From the NCBI GenBank assembly GCA_035765895.1, contig DASTWL010000042.1, positions 24,103 through 88,102 of the forward strand: DNA of 64,000 bases, written 5' to 3'. The notes below the pieces were generated by a model that saw nothing but the letters and a program-made list of their open reading frames with translations, made no database searches and was not told where the DNA came from. Below, piece by piece: positions 52,283-60,959 of the stretch. This stretch comes from Verrucomicrobiia bacterium (GTDB lineage Bacteria > Verrucomicrobiota > Verrucomicrobiia > Limisphaerales > DSYF01). Both the position numbers and the translations under genes were made by a program. Within the stretch, counting starts at the first letter, position 1. Every line of letters begins with the position of its first letter.

Positions 52283-54538
52283 ATGATTGCCCGCGTCACC
52301 CTCGAAATCGCCCTCCGCAAGGAATTCGATTATGCCATTCCGCCCGAGCTGGCCGGCCAGGTGGATGTCGGTTCCCGTGTGCAGGTGCCGTTCGGTCCGC
52401 GCAAGGTCCTCGGCGTCGTGACCGCCGTGGCCGAGGAATCCGAGCACACCCAACTCAAGAGCATCATCAAAATCATCGGGGCGCAAACGCTCGTCACGCC
52501 CAAGGTGCTCGCGCTCGCCCGGTGGATTGCGGATTACTATTGCTGCCCGCCCGAAATCGCCCTCAAGAGCGTCCTGCCCGAGGCGGTGCGCAAGGAGGAG
52601 GCGGGCTGGCGCGAACGGCTGTTTGTGCGCGCGCTGCCGGTGACGGGAGAATTCCCCAAACTGCCCAGGCGCCAGCAGGAAGTCTGGAACCTCATTGAGG
52701 AACGGCGGGAACTGCCATTGCAGGAACTGCTCGCGCTCGCGGAAACCACCGCCGCCACCGTGCGCCGCCTCGAAGATCACGGGCTCATCAACATCAGCAG
52801 CGAGATTTCCGAACGCGACCCCTACGCGCATGAGCAGATCGTGCCCACGCAGGCGATGGCACTGAACGCGGCGCAAGCCAAAGCGTTCGAGGCAATCAAG
52901 GCCGCGATGGACGCCGGTGGCACCCGCGTCCCGCGGGTCGGTTCGGGCGTCCCGCCCGAACCTCAACCTTCAACCTTCCTCCTCCACGGCGTCACGGGCT
53001 CCGGCAAGACCGAGGTTTACCTTCAGGCCATCGACCACGCACTGACTCAGGGCAAGGGCGCCATCGTGCTCGTGCCGGAAATCTCGCTCACACCGCAGAC
53101 GGTTGAACGGTTCAAAGCCCGCTTCAGTCACGGCCCAAATCAGACATTGGTGGCCGTGCTGCATTCGCACCTTTCCGCGGGCGAACGCCATGATGAATGG
53201 CACAAAATCCGCCAGGGCCGCGCGCGCATTGTGATTGGCGCACGCTCGGCGATTTTCGCGCCGGTTGAACCGCTCGGGCTCATCATTGTGGACGAGGAAC
53301 ACGAGCACACCTACAAACAGGAAGAAGCACCGCGTTACCACGCGCGCGATGTCGCGGTGGTGCGCGGCCAGCGTGAGGACGCCGTGGTTGTGCTCGGCTC
53401 CGCCACGCCCTCGCTCGAGAGTTTTTACAACTGCAAGAAGGGCAAATACACGCTCCTCGAACTCCCGGAGCGCGCCGACCACGCGAAGCTCCCGCTGGTC
53501 CGCGTCGTGGACATGCGCCAGACCGCGCGCAAGGAAAAGGGCATCCCGATCTTTTCGCCGCAGTTGAAGGAAGCCATCCACCAACGCCTCGAACGCGGTG
53601 AGCAGACCATTTTGTTTTTGAACCGCCGCGGCTATTCGTCGTCCCTGGAATGCCCCAAGTGCGGCTTCGTGGCGGAATGCCCGAATTGCAGCATCTCGCT
53701 CACCTATCATCGCCGCGAACAAAAGCTCGCCTGCCACATTTGCGGTCACCAGGACAAGGTCCCCGCGGCGTGCCCAAAGTGTCAGAACCCCGCCATTCGC
53801 TACGCCGGTCTGGGCACGGAAAAAGTCGAGGACATCCTTGGCAAACTGTTCCCTCAGGCCCGGCTGCGCCGCATGGATTCAGACATCATGAAGCGCAAGG
53901 AAGATTACCGCCGCGTGCTCGGCGAATTTCGCACCGGCAAGGTGGACATCCTCGTCGGCACGCAGATGATCGCCAAGGGCCTGCATTTTCCCAACGTGAC
54001 CCTCGTCGGCATCATCTTCGCCGACATGGCGCTGCATCAGCCCGATTTCCGCGCCGGCGAACGCACCTTCCAATTGCTCACACAAGTCTCTGGCCGCGCC
54101 GGCCGGGGCGACGTCGAAGGCGAGGTGTTTGTGCAAAGCTTCACGCCCTTTCATCCGGCCATTCAATATGCGCGCCGCCACGACTTCGCGGGCTTCTACG
54201 AACAGGAGATTGAGTTCCGGCAGCAATTGAACTACCCGCCCTTCGCGCGCATCGCCCTGCTGACGCTCAAAGGGCGCAACGAGCAAAAAGTCCAGTTCGC
54301 CGCTGAACATCTCCGGCGCGAACTTGAAAACCTGACGGGCAATCTGGCCGGCACCATCCTGTTGGGCCCCGCGCCCGCGCCGTTGCTGCGCGCCGAAACG
54401 TTCTACCGCTATCAAATCATGCTGCGCGTGCGCCAGATGCCCGAACTGAGCCGGCGGCTCGCCCGGTTGTTCACCGGCCTCGTCCTCCCCGACGACGTGA
54501 CCGCCACCGTGGACATCGATCCGGTGAGCCTCTCCTGA
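52283..54538 (+). CDS. priA: Primosomal replication-restart helicase PriA
   Basis: A 751-residue PriA helicase. The 3'-DNA-binding domain (MIARVTLEIALRKEFDYAIP, VQVPFGPRKVLGVV) is followed by Walker A LLHGVTGSGKTEVYLQAIDH, the DEEH box IIVDEEHEHTYKQEEAP and the zinc-binding insertion with eight Cys (CPKCGFVAECPNCS, CHICGHQDKVPAACPKCQ). Motifs V/VI are GTQMIAKGLHFPN and QVSGRAGR. Between the wing domain and Walker A lie about 15 unusual residues (GGTRVPRVGSGVPPEPQP) encoded by two perfect palindromes. It restarts stalled forks by loading DnaB. Confidence 0.96.
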   Translation: MIARVTLEIALRKEFDYAIPPELAGQVDVGSRVQVPFGPRKVLGVVTAVAEESEHTQLKSIIKIIGAQTLVTPKVLALARWIADYYCCPPEIALKSVLPEAVRKEEAGWRERLFVRALPVTGEFPKLPRRQQEVWNLIEERRELPLQELLALAETTAATVRRLEDHGLINISSEISERDPYAHEQIVPTQAMALNAAQAKAFEAIKAAMDAGGTRVPRVGSGVPPEPQPSTFLLHGVTGSGKTEVYLQAIDHALTQGKGAIVLVPEISLTPQTVERFKARFSHGPNQTLVAVLHSHLSAGERHDEWHKIRQGRARIVIGARSAIFAPVEPLGLIIVDEEHEHTYKQEEAPRYHARDVAVVRGQREDAVVVLGSATPSLESFYNCKKGKYTLLELPERADHAKLPLVRVVDMRQTARKEKGIPIFSPQLKEAIHQRLERGEQTILFLNRRGYSSSLECPKCGFVAECPNCSISLTYHRREQKLACHICGHQDKVPAACPKCQNPAIRYAGLGTEKVEDILGKLFPQARLRRMDSDIMKRKEDYRRVLGEFRTGKVDILVGTQMIAKGLHFPNVTLVGIIFADMALHQPDFRAGERTFQLLTQVSGRAGRGDVEGEVFVQSFTPFHPAIQYARRHDFAGFYEQEIEFRQQLNYPPFARIALLTLKGRNEQKVQFAAEHLRRELENLTGNLAGTILLGPAPAPLLRAETFYRYQIMLRVRQMPELSRRLARLFTGLVLPDDVTATVDIDPVSLS
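52922..52962. repeat. Two adjacent palindromes inserted in frame in priA
   Basis: ACCCGCG-TCC-CGCGGGT (52922-52938) and GGTTCGGGCG, TCC, CGCCCGAACC (52940-52962) are both perfect arm-TCC-arm palindromes. They share layout with the GGACAGGCA palindrome at 42060. They encode a Gly/Pro/Arg linker just before the helicase Walker A. Confidence 0.75.
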
Positions 54539-54645
54539 ATCCGTCCTGCCGCACGCGAAAGCGGTGTTGAACGGAAAGGCGCACGGCCCAAAAAACGAAT
54601 CTTGCACCGCGCGAGTTGGCGATTAAGCTTCGGGACGCTTCAGGC

Positions 54646-54720
54646 GGCGGGGTAGCCAAGTGGTAAGGCAGAGCTCTGCAAAAGCTCCATTCGTCGGTTC
54701 GATTCCGACCCTCGCCTCCA
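54646..54720 (+). tRNA. tRNA-Cys (anticodon GCA)
   Basis: 75 bases folding as a normal cloverleaf. The acceptor stem GGCGGGG pairs with CCTCGCC (one G-T), the anticodon stem GAGCT/AGCTC encloses CTGCAAA (anticodon GCA) and the T arm is GTCGG-TTCGATT-CCGAC. The CCA end is encoded. It probably serves as the attachment site of the island that follows. Confidence 0.95.
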
Positions 54721-54723
54721 ACT

Positions 54724-54748
54724 AAAACCCTTTGTTTATAGGGGTTTT
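54724..54748 (+). terminator. Terminator-like hairpin after tRNA-Cys
   Basis: AAAACCC (54724-54730) pairs with GGGTTTT (54742-54748) around TTTGTTTATAG; the 3' arm supplies the T-run. Confidence 0.65.
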
Positions 54749-54881
54749 GTTGGGGTGGGAGGGAAAATCTTCAACGAAATCTTCAACGGTTTTAGCTCCC
54801 GCTCACTATCCGGCACGAACACGGCACATACACGCCGAGTGCCCGGATGCGGGAGAAATCCAAGCCTCATATCCTTACAAA

Positions 54882-56084
54882 ATGAAAGCGCAGGATATGA
54901 CGCAACGGTATCGGAAGTTCAAACGCTCCTGGGGCATGTGGTATGCCTTCGACAATGTGACGGGCAATTCGGTCAGCCTCAAAACCCGCGTGAAGGCGGA
55001 AGCGGAAACCAAAGTTGCCGCCATGAACGAGACGGAACGCCAGCCGTCAATCAGCCTCGGGCTGGCCAAAGTGTATCTCAACGCCACTGACCCCAAGTTG
55101 GCAACCCGCACCTGGCAGGAGGTCATGGAACACATCGTCGCCAAAAAGAAGGATGAGACGCAGCGACGGTGGGAAGTGGCGATCAAGGATGCGAATTTTG
55201 ACTGCATCCGCAACCTGCCGGTGGCCGAGACACGGCCCGAACATTTCGACAAGGCGCTGGCCGATGGCAAAGTGTCCACCAATGTTTATCTCCGCCGCAT
55301 TCACAATCACGCGCTCGGCATGGAATGGTTGCTCAAGTCGGTCATTCCTCGGTTGCAATGGCCGAAGCCGGTGTTCAAGCCGAAGCGCGCCATCACGGCT
55401 GAGGAACATCGCAGAATCCTCGATGCCGAAGCCATTGCGGCGAAACGCAACCAGGGTTCACGAAACAGCGATCAACCTCACTATGACGAACGTCGCGACT
55501 TTTACGAACTCCTCTGGCACACGGGCGCGGCGCAGTCGGATGCGGCCCATCTGCTGGCGGAGGATGTGGACTGGAATCAGCGGACGATTTGTTACTCGCG
55601 CAAGAAGCTCAAGGGCCGCGCCAACATCAAGCCGGCGCTGATCCGGTTCGGCGCGGAAGTGGAAGCCATCCTGCGGCGGCGTCCTCAGACCGGGCCGCTG
55701 TTCCCCTACTTGCGCACGGTGCGGGCGGGAGATCGGGCAACGGAGTTCCGGCAGCGGGTCGTCGGACTTGGCATCAAGGGCGTGTCGTTGCATTCGTATC
55801 GGTATGCGTGGGCCGAACGCGCTTTGAAGTGCGGCTACCCGGAGCGGTTCGCGCAACAGGCTCTCGGACACAACTCGAAGGCAGTCCATCACGCTTACTC
55901 GAAACACGCCGAAGTGACCGTGCCGTCGCTGGATGATTGGGAAAAGTCCTTCCGGACGGGCACTATTTCAAAGCCTGAACTGCCGGAAGTGAAGGTGTTG
56001 CCGGTAAATTTTCGCAGTGCGCCGGCATCGCCAGACAAGCATGAAAGTGACGGTGAATCGTTGGCACTCGCGCAACGGAATTGA
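54882..56084 (+). CDS. Tyrosine recombinase/integrase lacking the first catalytic Arg
   Basis: A 400-residue phage-type integrase encoded 161 bases after tRNA-Cys. The C-terminal catalytic part is recognisable: LHSYRYAWAERA (H304-x-x-R307), QQALGHNSKAVHHAYSKHAE (H330 and nucleophile Tyr339), and Lys in CYSRKKLKG. In the first box WHTGAAQSDAAHLLAEDVDW the usual Arg is Gln218. From memory this Gln/Ile-type box is typical of a group of verrucomicrobial integrases, so the enzyme need not be dead. The ATG at 54882 is chosen since homology begins at about that point; the frame upstream runs into the tRNA terminator. Confidence 0.9.
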   Translation: MKAQDMTQRYRKFKRSWGMWYAFDNVTGNSVSLKTRVKAEAETKVAAMNETERQPSISLGLAKVYLNATDPKLATRTWQEVMEHIVAKKKDETQRRWEVAIKDANFDCIRNLPVAETRPEHFDKALADGKVSTNVYLRRIHNHALGMEWLLKSVIPRLQWPKPVFKPKRAITAEEHRRILDAEAIAAKRNQGSRNSDQPHYDERRDFYELLWHTGAAQSDAAHLLAEDVDWNQRTICYSRKKLKGRANIKPALIRFGAEVEAILRRRPQTGPLFPYLRTVRAGDRATEFRQRVVGLGIKGVSLHSYRYAWAERALKCGYPERFAQQALGHNSKAVHHAYSKHAEVTVPSLDDWEKSFRTGTISKPELPEVKVLPVNFRSAPASPDKHESDGESLALAQRN

Positions 56085-56425
56085 AAGTTGAATCGTTGGG
56101 AATGGGTGCAAGGGCTGTGACCGATAAGGCGGGTGTTCCGGCCGCCACGAGCGGAGCGGGCGGAACATTGCGGTGACGTTCAAAACTATGGCGGCGGTTC
56201 GGTCGGTCGCCGGGGGGCTTGAAGCCCGACTCTGAAGATCGAGGATGTGAGGGGCTTTACGGCCAGGTGCTTCTACTGATACTCGCTGGTGAATGGAATT
56301 GGCGGGATTTCAGCGTCAGCAAATGGCAATTGACTGGAAGGAATGTGAGGATTGACAGGAAACGGAATACATATACTGCTGCCAATAAGCAGTTTGCAAA
56401 ATATAAATCAGAACTTGCATTTTAA
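56085..56425. other. Non-coding stretch with AT-rich end
   Basis: GC-rich at first, then sharply AT-rich from about 56330. A 68-codon frame at 56219-56425 has no ribosome binding site and no recognisable features, so I do not call it. This compositional break marks foreign DNA entering the defence genes. Confidence 0.4.
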
Positions 56426-56489
56426 CTAAATGACAAAGTGCATGTCATGCAGTATTGTGTTTGACATTTAGTGCATGGATTGCGATTAT
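56426..56489 (+). promoter_or_regulatory. Promoter and inverted-repeat operator of the HTH-GTPase gene
   Basis: TTGACA (56461-56466), 17 bases, GATTAT (56484-56489). CTAAATGACA (56426-56435) and TGACATTTAG (56462-56471) form an inverted repeat with one mismatch that overlaps the -35 hexamer, and AGTGCATG occurs directly repeated inside the region. The XRE domain of the gene product is the obvious ligand. Confidence 0.65.
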
Positions 56490-56511
56490 GTCGTCAAGAA
56501 AGGCGATAGAT

Positions 56512-58677
56512 ATGAACGAAAATGAACAAATACGCGGTATTTTGGTGAAGTTGCGGGAGAAGGCTGGGCTGTCTCAGGCACAACTGGCCGAGCGGTTGCA
56601 GTTCAATGCGAGTCGGGTTTCCCGGCTGGAGTCAGGAGGAACGGAGCTAACGTTGGAGGACGCAGAGCTGATTGCGTCAGGGATCGCATCCGAGGAATCC
56701 AAGGCGTTTGCGGACTATCTTCGGAGCGAGTGGAAAATCCTCGAACGTCCCGGCTTCAACCATGTCAGCCTGGCCTCGCTGTGGAAAGCGGAGGAAGCAT
56801 TGCAGCGCGTGGCGGAACTGGAGAGCGACCCTGATCTTAAGAACGCCTTCGTGCAACAAATCCGTTCCTGCCGTCAGGCATTGGAGCGGGCGGCGAATGC
56901 GCTGCGCTCGACGGAGCATCCCATTTCTTTGATTGGCGCACCGGGGGTCGGCAAGACAACGGTGATTTGCACGCTGGCACAGTTACGCAAGGGTGATTGG
57001 GATTCCGATCTCGACAAACAAATGGCACTGCAAACCGGCGGTGGCCGTCAGACCTTGTGCGAGGTGCATGTGCGCAACGGTGGTGAGTTCAACATTTCGG
57101 TTGAAGCCTGCACGCCAGAAGAACTGCAACAGTATGTGGGCGAGTTCTGTGATGATCTGCTGGCGGAATTGAATCCCGACAAAGGCGGTTCGCGAGAAGG
57201 CCCTGGTCTGAGCGCTGAGGTGGACCGCGCCATCCGCAACATGACCGGCCTGACTGTCAAACGGAGTAAGGATGCGGACGGGAAAATTGTCCGCGACGAC
57301 CGCGCCCTCGATCTGGCGAAACAGTTCCCCAAGAAGGAAGACCTGATGGTGCAGGTGCTATTGAAACTGGACCTGCCCCGGCGTAACCGAACTTCCATTT
57401 CCTTTCCGCGAGAGTCCACAATGGCCGGCCTGGAGTGGGTTTCCAAAACTTTTGCCGAGGTCAATTACGGCCGTCACCCTGAATTTTCGCTGCCGCGCCG
57501 CATTGAAATCACCGTGCCGAAGCGGGTGTTGAACACGGATGAATTTGACCTACGCCTGATTGATACGCGGGGCGTGGATGAGCCGACCGCACCGCGCCGG
57601 GATTTGCAGGCCTATTTGGATGATCCGCGCGCCGCGATCGTGTTGTGCTCCGGCTTCAACGACGCGCCGGAAGCGGCGGTGCAAGCGGTCATCGAGCGTG
57701 CTGTGGAAGGCGGATTGCAGCAGGAACTTATCAAGCGCGGGGTCTTGCTGGTGTTGCCAGGCGGCGATGAAGATTGCACGTTGCGCGATCCCGTGACGGG
57801 CGAACGGGTTGCCAACGCCAAAGAGGGCCGGGAAATTCGGCGGGAGCAAATCGCCCCGACGCTGCACCCGTTTGGCGTGCGGCATCTTCCGGTGGTGTTT
57901 GCAGATGTTCGGTCTCCGGAAGACTGCGAGGAGCTGCGGCGGGCATTGGTCAGCAAGATCAAGGAAATCCGGCAACGGCAGGAGAAGGAGATTGAGAGCC
58001 TTTCAGCGACGATTGACCGGCTGATTGCCAATCGGAAAGACGCGGAGACGCGGGCCGTGTTCGAGGCAGCGACAAAGGATTTGCGCAACTGGTTTGCCTC
58101 GCACGCCACCCTGCCACCGGCCGACATGGAAGTGCAAAGCGCCCTGATCGAGGAAATGGACGGGTTGCGGTATGCCTCGAGCTTGCGGGCGTCAGTTAAT
58201 CGCCGCGGGAACTGGCACAACTTTGATTACTGGCACGGCCTGGGATTTGGCACGCGGCGCGAAGCGGTGGCACGGGCCGCGAAGCAGGTAGAGGAACTCA
58301 AAGTATTGATTGCCGCCGTGCTGCGCGATGACCAATTGTCTCCCGCGCATGACTTCATCAAGCACTTTGCCAACGAGTTGGAGAAGTCGGTGAGTGATTA
58401 TTACCAGTGGACGCAATCGCTGGGCGAAGGCGCGTTTCAAAACCAGTTGGGCGAAGACTTCGACTACTGGAAGCGTTGCCAGGACCGGTGGGGTGGCGGG
58501 CCGGGCTACAAGACAGAGATCCGGCAGTGGACCTCGCGCTGGTTTGATGCGGACGCCAGCAAGCAACGGAGCGAGTTTGTGGAAACCGAACTGCAGCGCC
58601 AGTGGAAGGAGTTGTTCCAACAACTGAATGCGCAACTGTCGTCCGCAGACCCGGAGGCGAGCGCGGTCGCCAATTAG
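56512..58677 (+). CDS. XRE-HTH / dynamin-like P-loop GTPase fusion
   Basis: A 721-residue protein with no named family known to me. Residues 5-60 form an XRE helix-turn-helix (LREKAGLSQAQLAERLQFNA, SRVSRLESGG). A long helical linker leads to a P-loop (IGAPGVGKTT, 142-150), a switch-like Thr after GGGRQ (T181), and a G3-type LRLIDTRGVDEP (351-354), all as in dynamin-like or AIG1-type GTPases; a distinct G4 motif is not obvious. The last 250 residues are helical (EIRQRQEKEIESLSATIDRL). AAGGCG lies ahead of the ATG at 56512. The HTH suggests autoregulation; the GTPase suggests infection sensing or a DNA/membrane-acting effector. Both are inferences. Confidence 0.85.
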   Translation: MNENEQIRGILVKLREKAGLSQAQLAERLQFNASRVSRLESGGTELTLEDAELIASGIASEESKAFADYLRSEWKILERPGFNHVSLASLWKAEEALQRVAELESDPDLKNAFVQQIRSCRQALERAANALRSTEHPISLIGAPGVGKTTVICTLAQLRKGDWDSDLDKQMALQTGGGRQTLCEVHVRNGGEFNISVEACTPEELQQYVGEFCDDLLAELNPDKGGSREGPGLSAEVDRAIRNMTGLTVKRSKDADGKIVRDDRALDLAKQFPKKEDLMVQVLLKLDLPRRNRTSISFPRESTMAGLEWVSKTFAEVNYGRHPEFSLPRRIEITVPKRVLNTDEFDLRLIDTRGVDEPTAPRRDLQAYLDDPRAAIVLCSGFNDAPEAAVQAVIERAVEGGLQQELIKRGVLLVLPGGDEDCTLRDPVTGERVANAKEGREIRREQIAPTLHPFGVRHLPVVFADVRSPEDCEELRRALVSKIKEIRQRQEKEIESLSATIDRLIANRKDAETRAVFEAATKDLRNWFASHATLPPADMEVQSALIEEMDGLRYASSLRASVNRRGNWHNFDYWHGLGFGTRREAVARAAKQVEELKVLIAAVLRDDQLSPAHDFIKHFANELEKSVSDYYQWTQSLGEGAFQNQLGEDFDYWKRCQDRWGGGPGYKTEIRQWTSRWFDADASKQRSEFVETELQRQWKELFQQLNAQLSSADPEASAVAN

Positions 58678-58740
58678 GTCCGTGGGCGGAGGATTTAGCA
58701 CTAAAACCCTGCATTCGACTCTCATTTTCCGTGAATCGTT

Positions 58741-58769
58741 TTTACGCAATAGAACGTGCTTGCTATTAT
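58741..58769 (+). promoter_or_regulatory. Promoter of the half-S / HsdM / HsdS unit
   Basis: TTTACG (58741-58746), a 17-base spacer and TATTAT (58764-58769). It lies 65 bases before the half-size S gene. Confidence 0.55.
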
Positions 58770-58834
58770 GGCAAACATGCGTTAAATGGATTCACGAGCG
58801 CCGGAAAGGTGTTCGTAGGCAGGATGACAACGTG

Positions 58835-59437
58835 ATGAAAGAACGACTTGGCAGGCTGGCGGAGATTCGGACGGGTTATCCGTTCCGCGGTCGCATTGAC
58901 CGCGTGGAAGACGGCAATTGCCGGCTGGTGCAGATGGGTGATGTGCGGGCCAGCGCCGGCGATGTGACCGACGTGGCGGCGCGGGTGAATCTGCCGGAAG
59001 GTCCGGGCAAGCATGTGCTGCACTACGGCGACGTGCTGTTTGTCGGGCGCGGGATGCGGAACGAGGCGGCGACGTTCGTGGCCGAGGGCGGCAACGTGAT
59101 CGCCGCGCCGCATCTGTTCGTGCTGCGGACGGAAGGCCGCGTGGCCTTCCCGGATTACCTGACGTGGTGGCTGAACCTGCCGGAGACGCAGGAGAAAATC
59201 CGGGCCATGCGGCGCGGCTCGGCCGTGCCGTTCGTGCCGATGAGCAACCTGGCCGCGCTGGAAGTGCCCCTGCCCAGCATCGACATGCAGAACCACATTG
59301 CGGGCATCCAACGCCTGAGCCTGCAGGAGCAAAGTCTGATGGAACAGATCCGGGAACGCCGCCGCGCCCTGGTGGACGGACTGCTGTTGGAAGCAGTGAG
59401 ACGGACCACAGCGGGAAGCGCGACGGCAAACCATTAA
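58835..59437 (+). CDS. Half-size type I restriction specificity (S-like) protein
   Basis: A 200-residue protein with a single target-recognition unit and one conserved helix. LAEIRTGYPFRGRIDRVEDG opens the recognition domain; FVPMSNLAALEVPLPSIDMQ NHIAG and LQEQSLMEQIRERRRALVDG form the C-terminal coiled coil that spaces domains in HsdS (given in parts). A normal HsdS has two such units and about 400 residues. Half-S proteins can work as dimers, or this may be an anti-S or adaptor protein. The ATG at 58835 (with GTG 58832 adjacent) follows a promoter. It lies 31 bases before hsdM. Confidence 0.8.
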   Translation: MKERLGRLAEIRTGYPFRGRIDRVEDGNCRLVQMGDVRASAGDVTDVAARVNLPEGPGKHVLHYGDVLFVGRGMRNEAATFVAEGGNVIAAPHLFVLRTEGRVAFPDYLTWWLNLPETQEKIRAMRRGSAVPFVPMSNLAALEVPLPSIDMQNHIAGIQRLSLQEQSLMEQIRERRRALVDGLLLEAVRRTTAGSATANH

Positions 59438-59468
59438 CGCGGAAGCAAACGAACCATTTACCAATACC

Positions 59469-60959
59469 ATGAAAAAAATCAGCCAAGACGAAATCAACGA
59501 CGTGGCGTGGAAGGCGTGCGACACGTTTCGCGGCACGATTGATCCCGCGCAATACAAGGATTACATCCTCGTGATGTTGTTCCTGAAATACCTGTCGGAC
59601 GTGTGGAAGGACAAGCAGGAGGAATACGAGAAGGAGTTCAAGGGCGACAAGGAACGGGTGGCCCGCCGGCTGGCCCGCGAGCGCTTTGTGCTGCCCGCAG
59701 GGTGCGATTATTACACCCTCTACGCCAAGCGCAACGAGGCGAACATCGGCGAGCTGATCAACGTGGCGCTGGAGCAGATCGAGGATGCGAACAAGGCCAA
59801 GCTGGAGGGCGTGTTTCGCAACATTGATTTCAACTCGGAAGCCAATCTGGGCCAGACGAAGGAACGCAACAAGCGGCTGAAACATCTGCTGGAGGATTTT
59901 GCCGACGAACGGCTGGACCTGCGGCCCTCGGTGGTGGGCAAGCAGGACATCATTGGCAACACCTACCAGTATTTGATTGGCCGGTTTGCCAGCGACGCGG
60001 GGAAGAAGGGCGGCGAGTTCTACACGCCGGGTGAAGTCTCGGAACTGCTGGCGAAGCTGCTCGCGCCGAAAAGCGGCAACCGGATTTGCGACCCGACTTC
60101 CGGCAGCGGCTCGCTGCTGATTCAGGTGGGCGACCAGGTGAGCGACGGGAATTTTTCCCTCTACGGGCAGGAGATGAACGGCAGCACGTGGGCGTTGTGC
60201 CGGATGAACATGTTTCTGCACCACAAGGACAGTGCGCGGATTGAGTGGGGCGACACCATCACGAACCCGAAGCTGATCGAGAAAGATGCATTGATGAAGT
60301 TTGACGTGGTGGTGGCGAACATGCCGTTCTCGCTGGACAAGTGGGGCGCGGAAGGCGCGGAGGCGGACAAGTATCACCGCTTCCACCGCGGCGTGCCGCC
60401 GAAGAGCAAAGGCGATTATGCCTTCCTGTGCCACATGATTGAGACGGCGGTGGAAGGCACAGGCAAGGTGGGCGCGATCACGCCGCACGGCGTGCTGTTC
60501 CGTGGCGGCGCGGAAGGACGCATCCGCCAGGCGCTGATTGAGGAAAACCTGCTGGAAGCCGTGATTGGTCTGCCGCCTGGACTTTTTTACGGCACGGGCA
60601 TCCCGGCGGTGATCCTGATTTTCAACAAGGGGAAGAAAACCAAGGACGTGCTGTTCATTGATGCGAGCCGGGAGTTTGTGGAGAGCACGAATCAGAACAA
60701 GCTGGGCGCGGAGCACATTGCAAAAATCGTGGCTACCTACAAGGCGTTTAAGACCGTGGACAAGTATGCCTACCGCGCCACGCCACAAGAAATTGCCGAG
60801 AACGATTACAATCTGAACATTCCGCGTTATGTGGACACATTTGAGCCTGAGAAGATGGTGGATTTGAAGGCCGTGCAAAAGGAGATCGAAACGCTCGAAG
60901 GCGAACTGGCCGGCGTGCGCAAGCAGATGGCGGGTTACTTGAAGGATCTCGGGGTATGA
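59469..60959 (+). CDS. hsdM: Type I restriction-modification methyltransferase HsdM
   Basis: A 496-residue N6-adenine DNA methyltransferase. The N-terminal helical domain is VAWKACDTFRGTIDPAQYKD; SAM motif I is CDPTSGSGSLL (207-217) and the catalytic motif IV is ANMPFS (N284-M-P-F287, a common variant of NPPF). GGEFYTPGEVSELLAKLL marks the HsdM family. It overlaps hsdS by 4 bases. No hsdR lies in the window; if absent beyond it, the set could be methylation-only. Confidence 0.95.
   Translation: MKKISQDEINDVAWKACDTFRGTIDPAQYKDYILVMLFLKYLSDVWKDKQEEYEKEFKGDKERVARRLARERFVLPAGCDYYTLYAKRNEANIGELINVALEQIEDANKAKLEGVFRNIDFNSEANLGQTKERNKRLKHLLEDFADERLDLRPSVVGKQDIIGNTYQYLIGRFASDAGKKGGEFYTPGEVSELLAKLLAPKSGNRICDPTSGSGSLLIQVGDQVSDGNFSLYGQEMNGSTWALCRMNMFLHHKDSARIEWGDTITNPKLIEKDALMKFDVVVANMPFSLDKWGAEGAEADKYHRFHRGVPPKSKGDYAFLCHMIETAVEGTGKVGAITPHGVLFRGGAEGRIRQALIEENLLEAVIGLPPGLFYGTGIPAVILIFNKGKKTKDVLFIDASREFVESTNQNKLGAEHIAKIVATYKAFKTVDKYAYRATPQEIAENDYNLNIPRYVDTFEPEKMVDLKAVQKEIETLEGELAGVRKQMAGYLKDLGV

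Noticed and set aside
56219..56425. A 68-codon plus-strand frame before the HTH-GTPase gene
   Set aside because: No ribosome binding site, no domain, and it runs across the compositional break; may be chance.
58782..60878. A 698-codon minus-strand frame
   Set aside because: Antisense to half-S and hsdM, both clearly coding.
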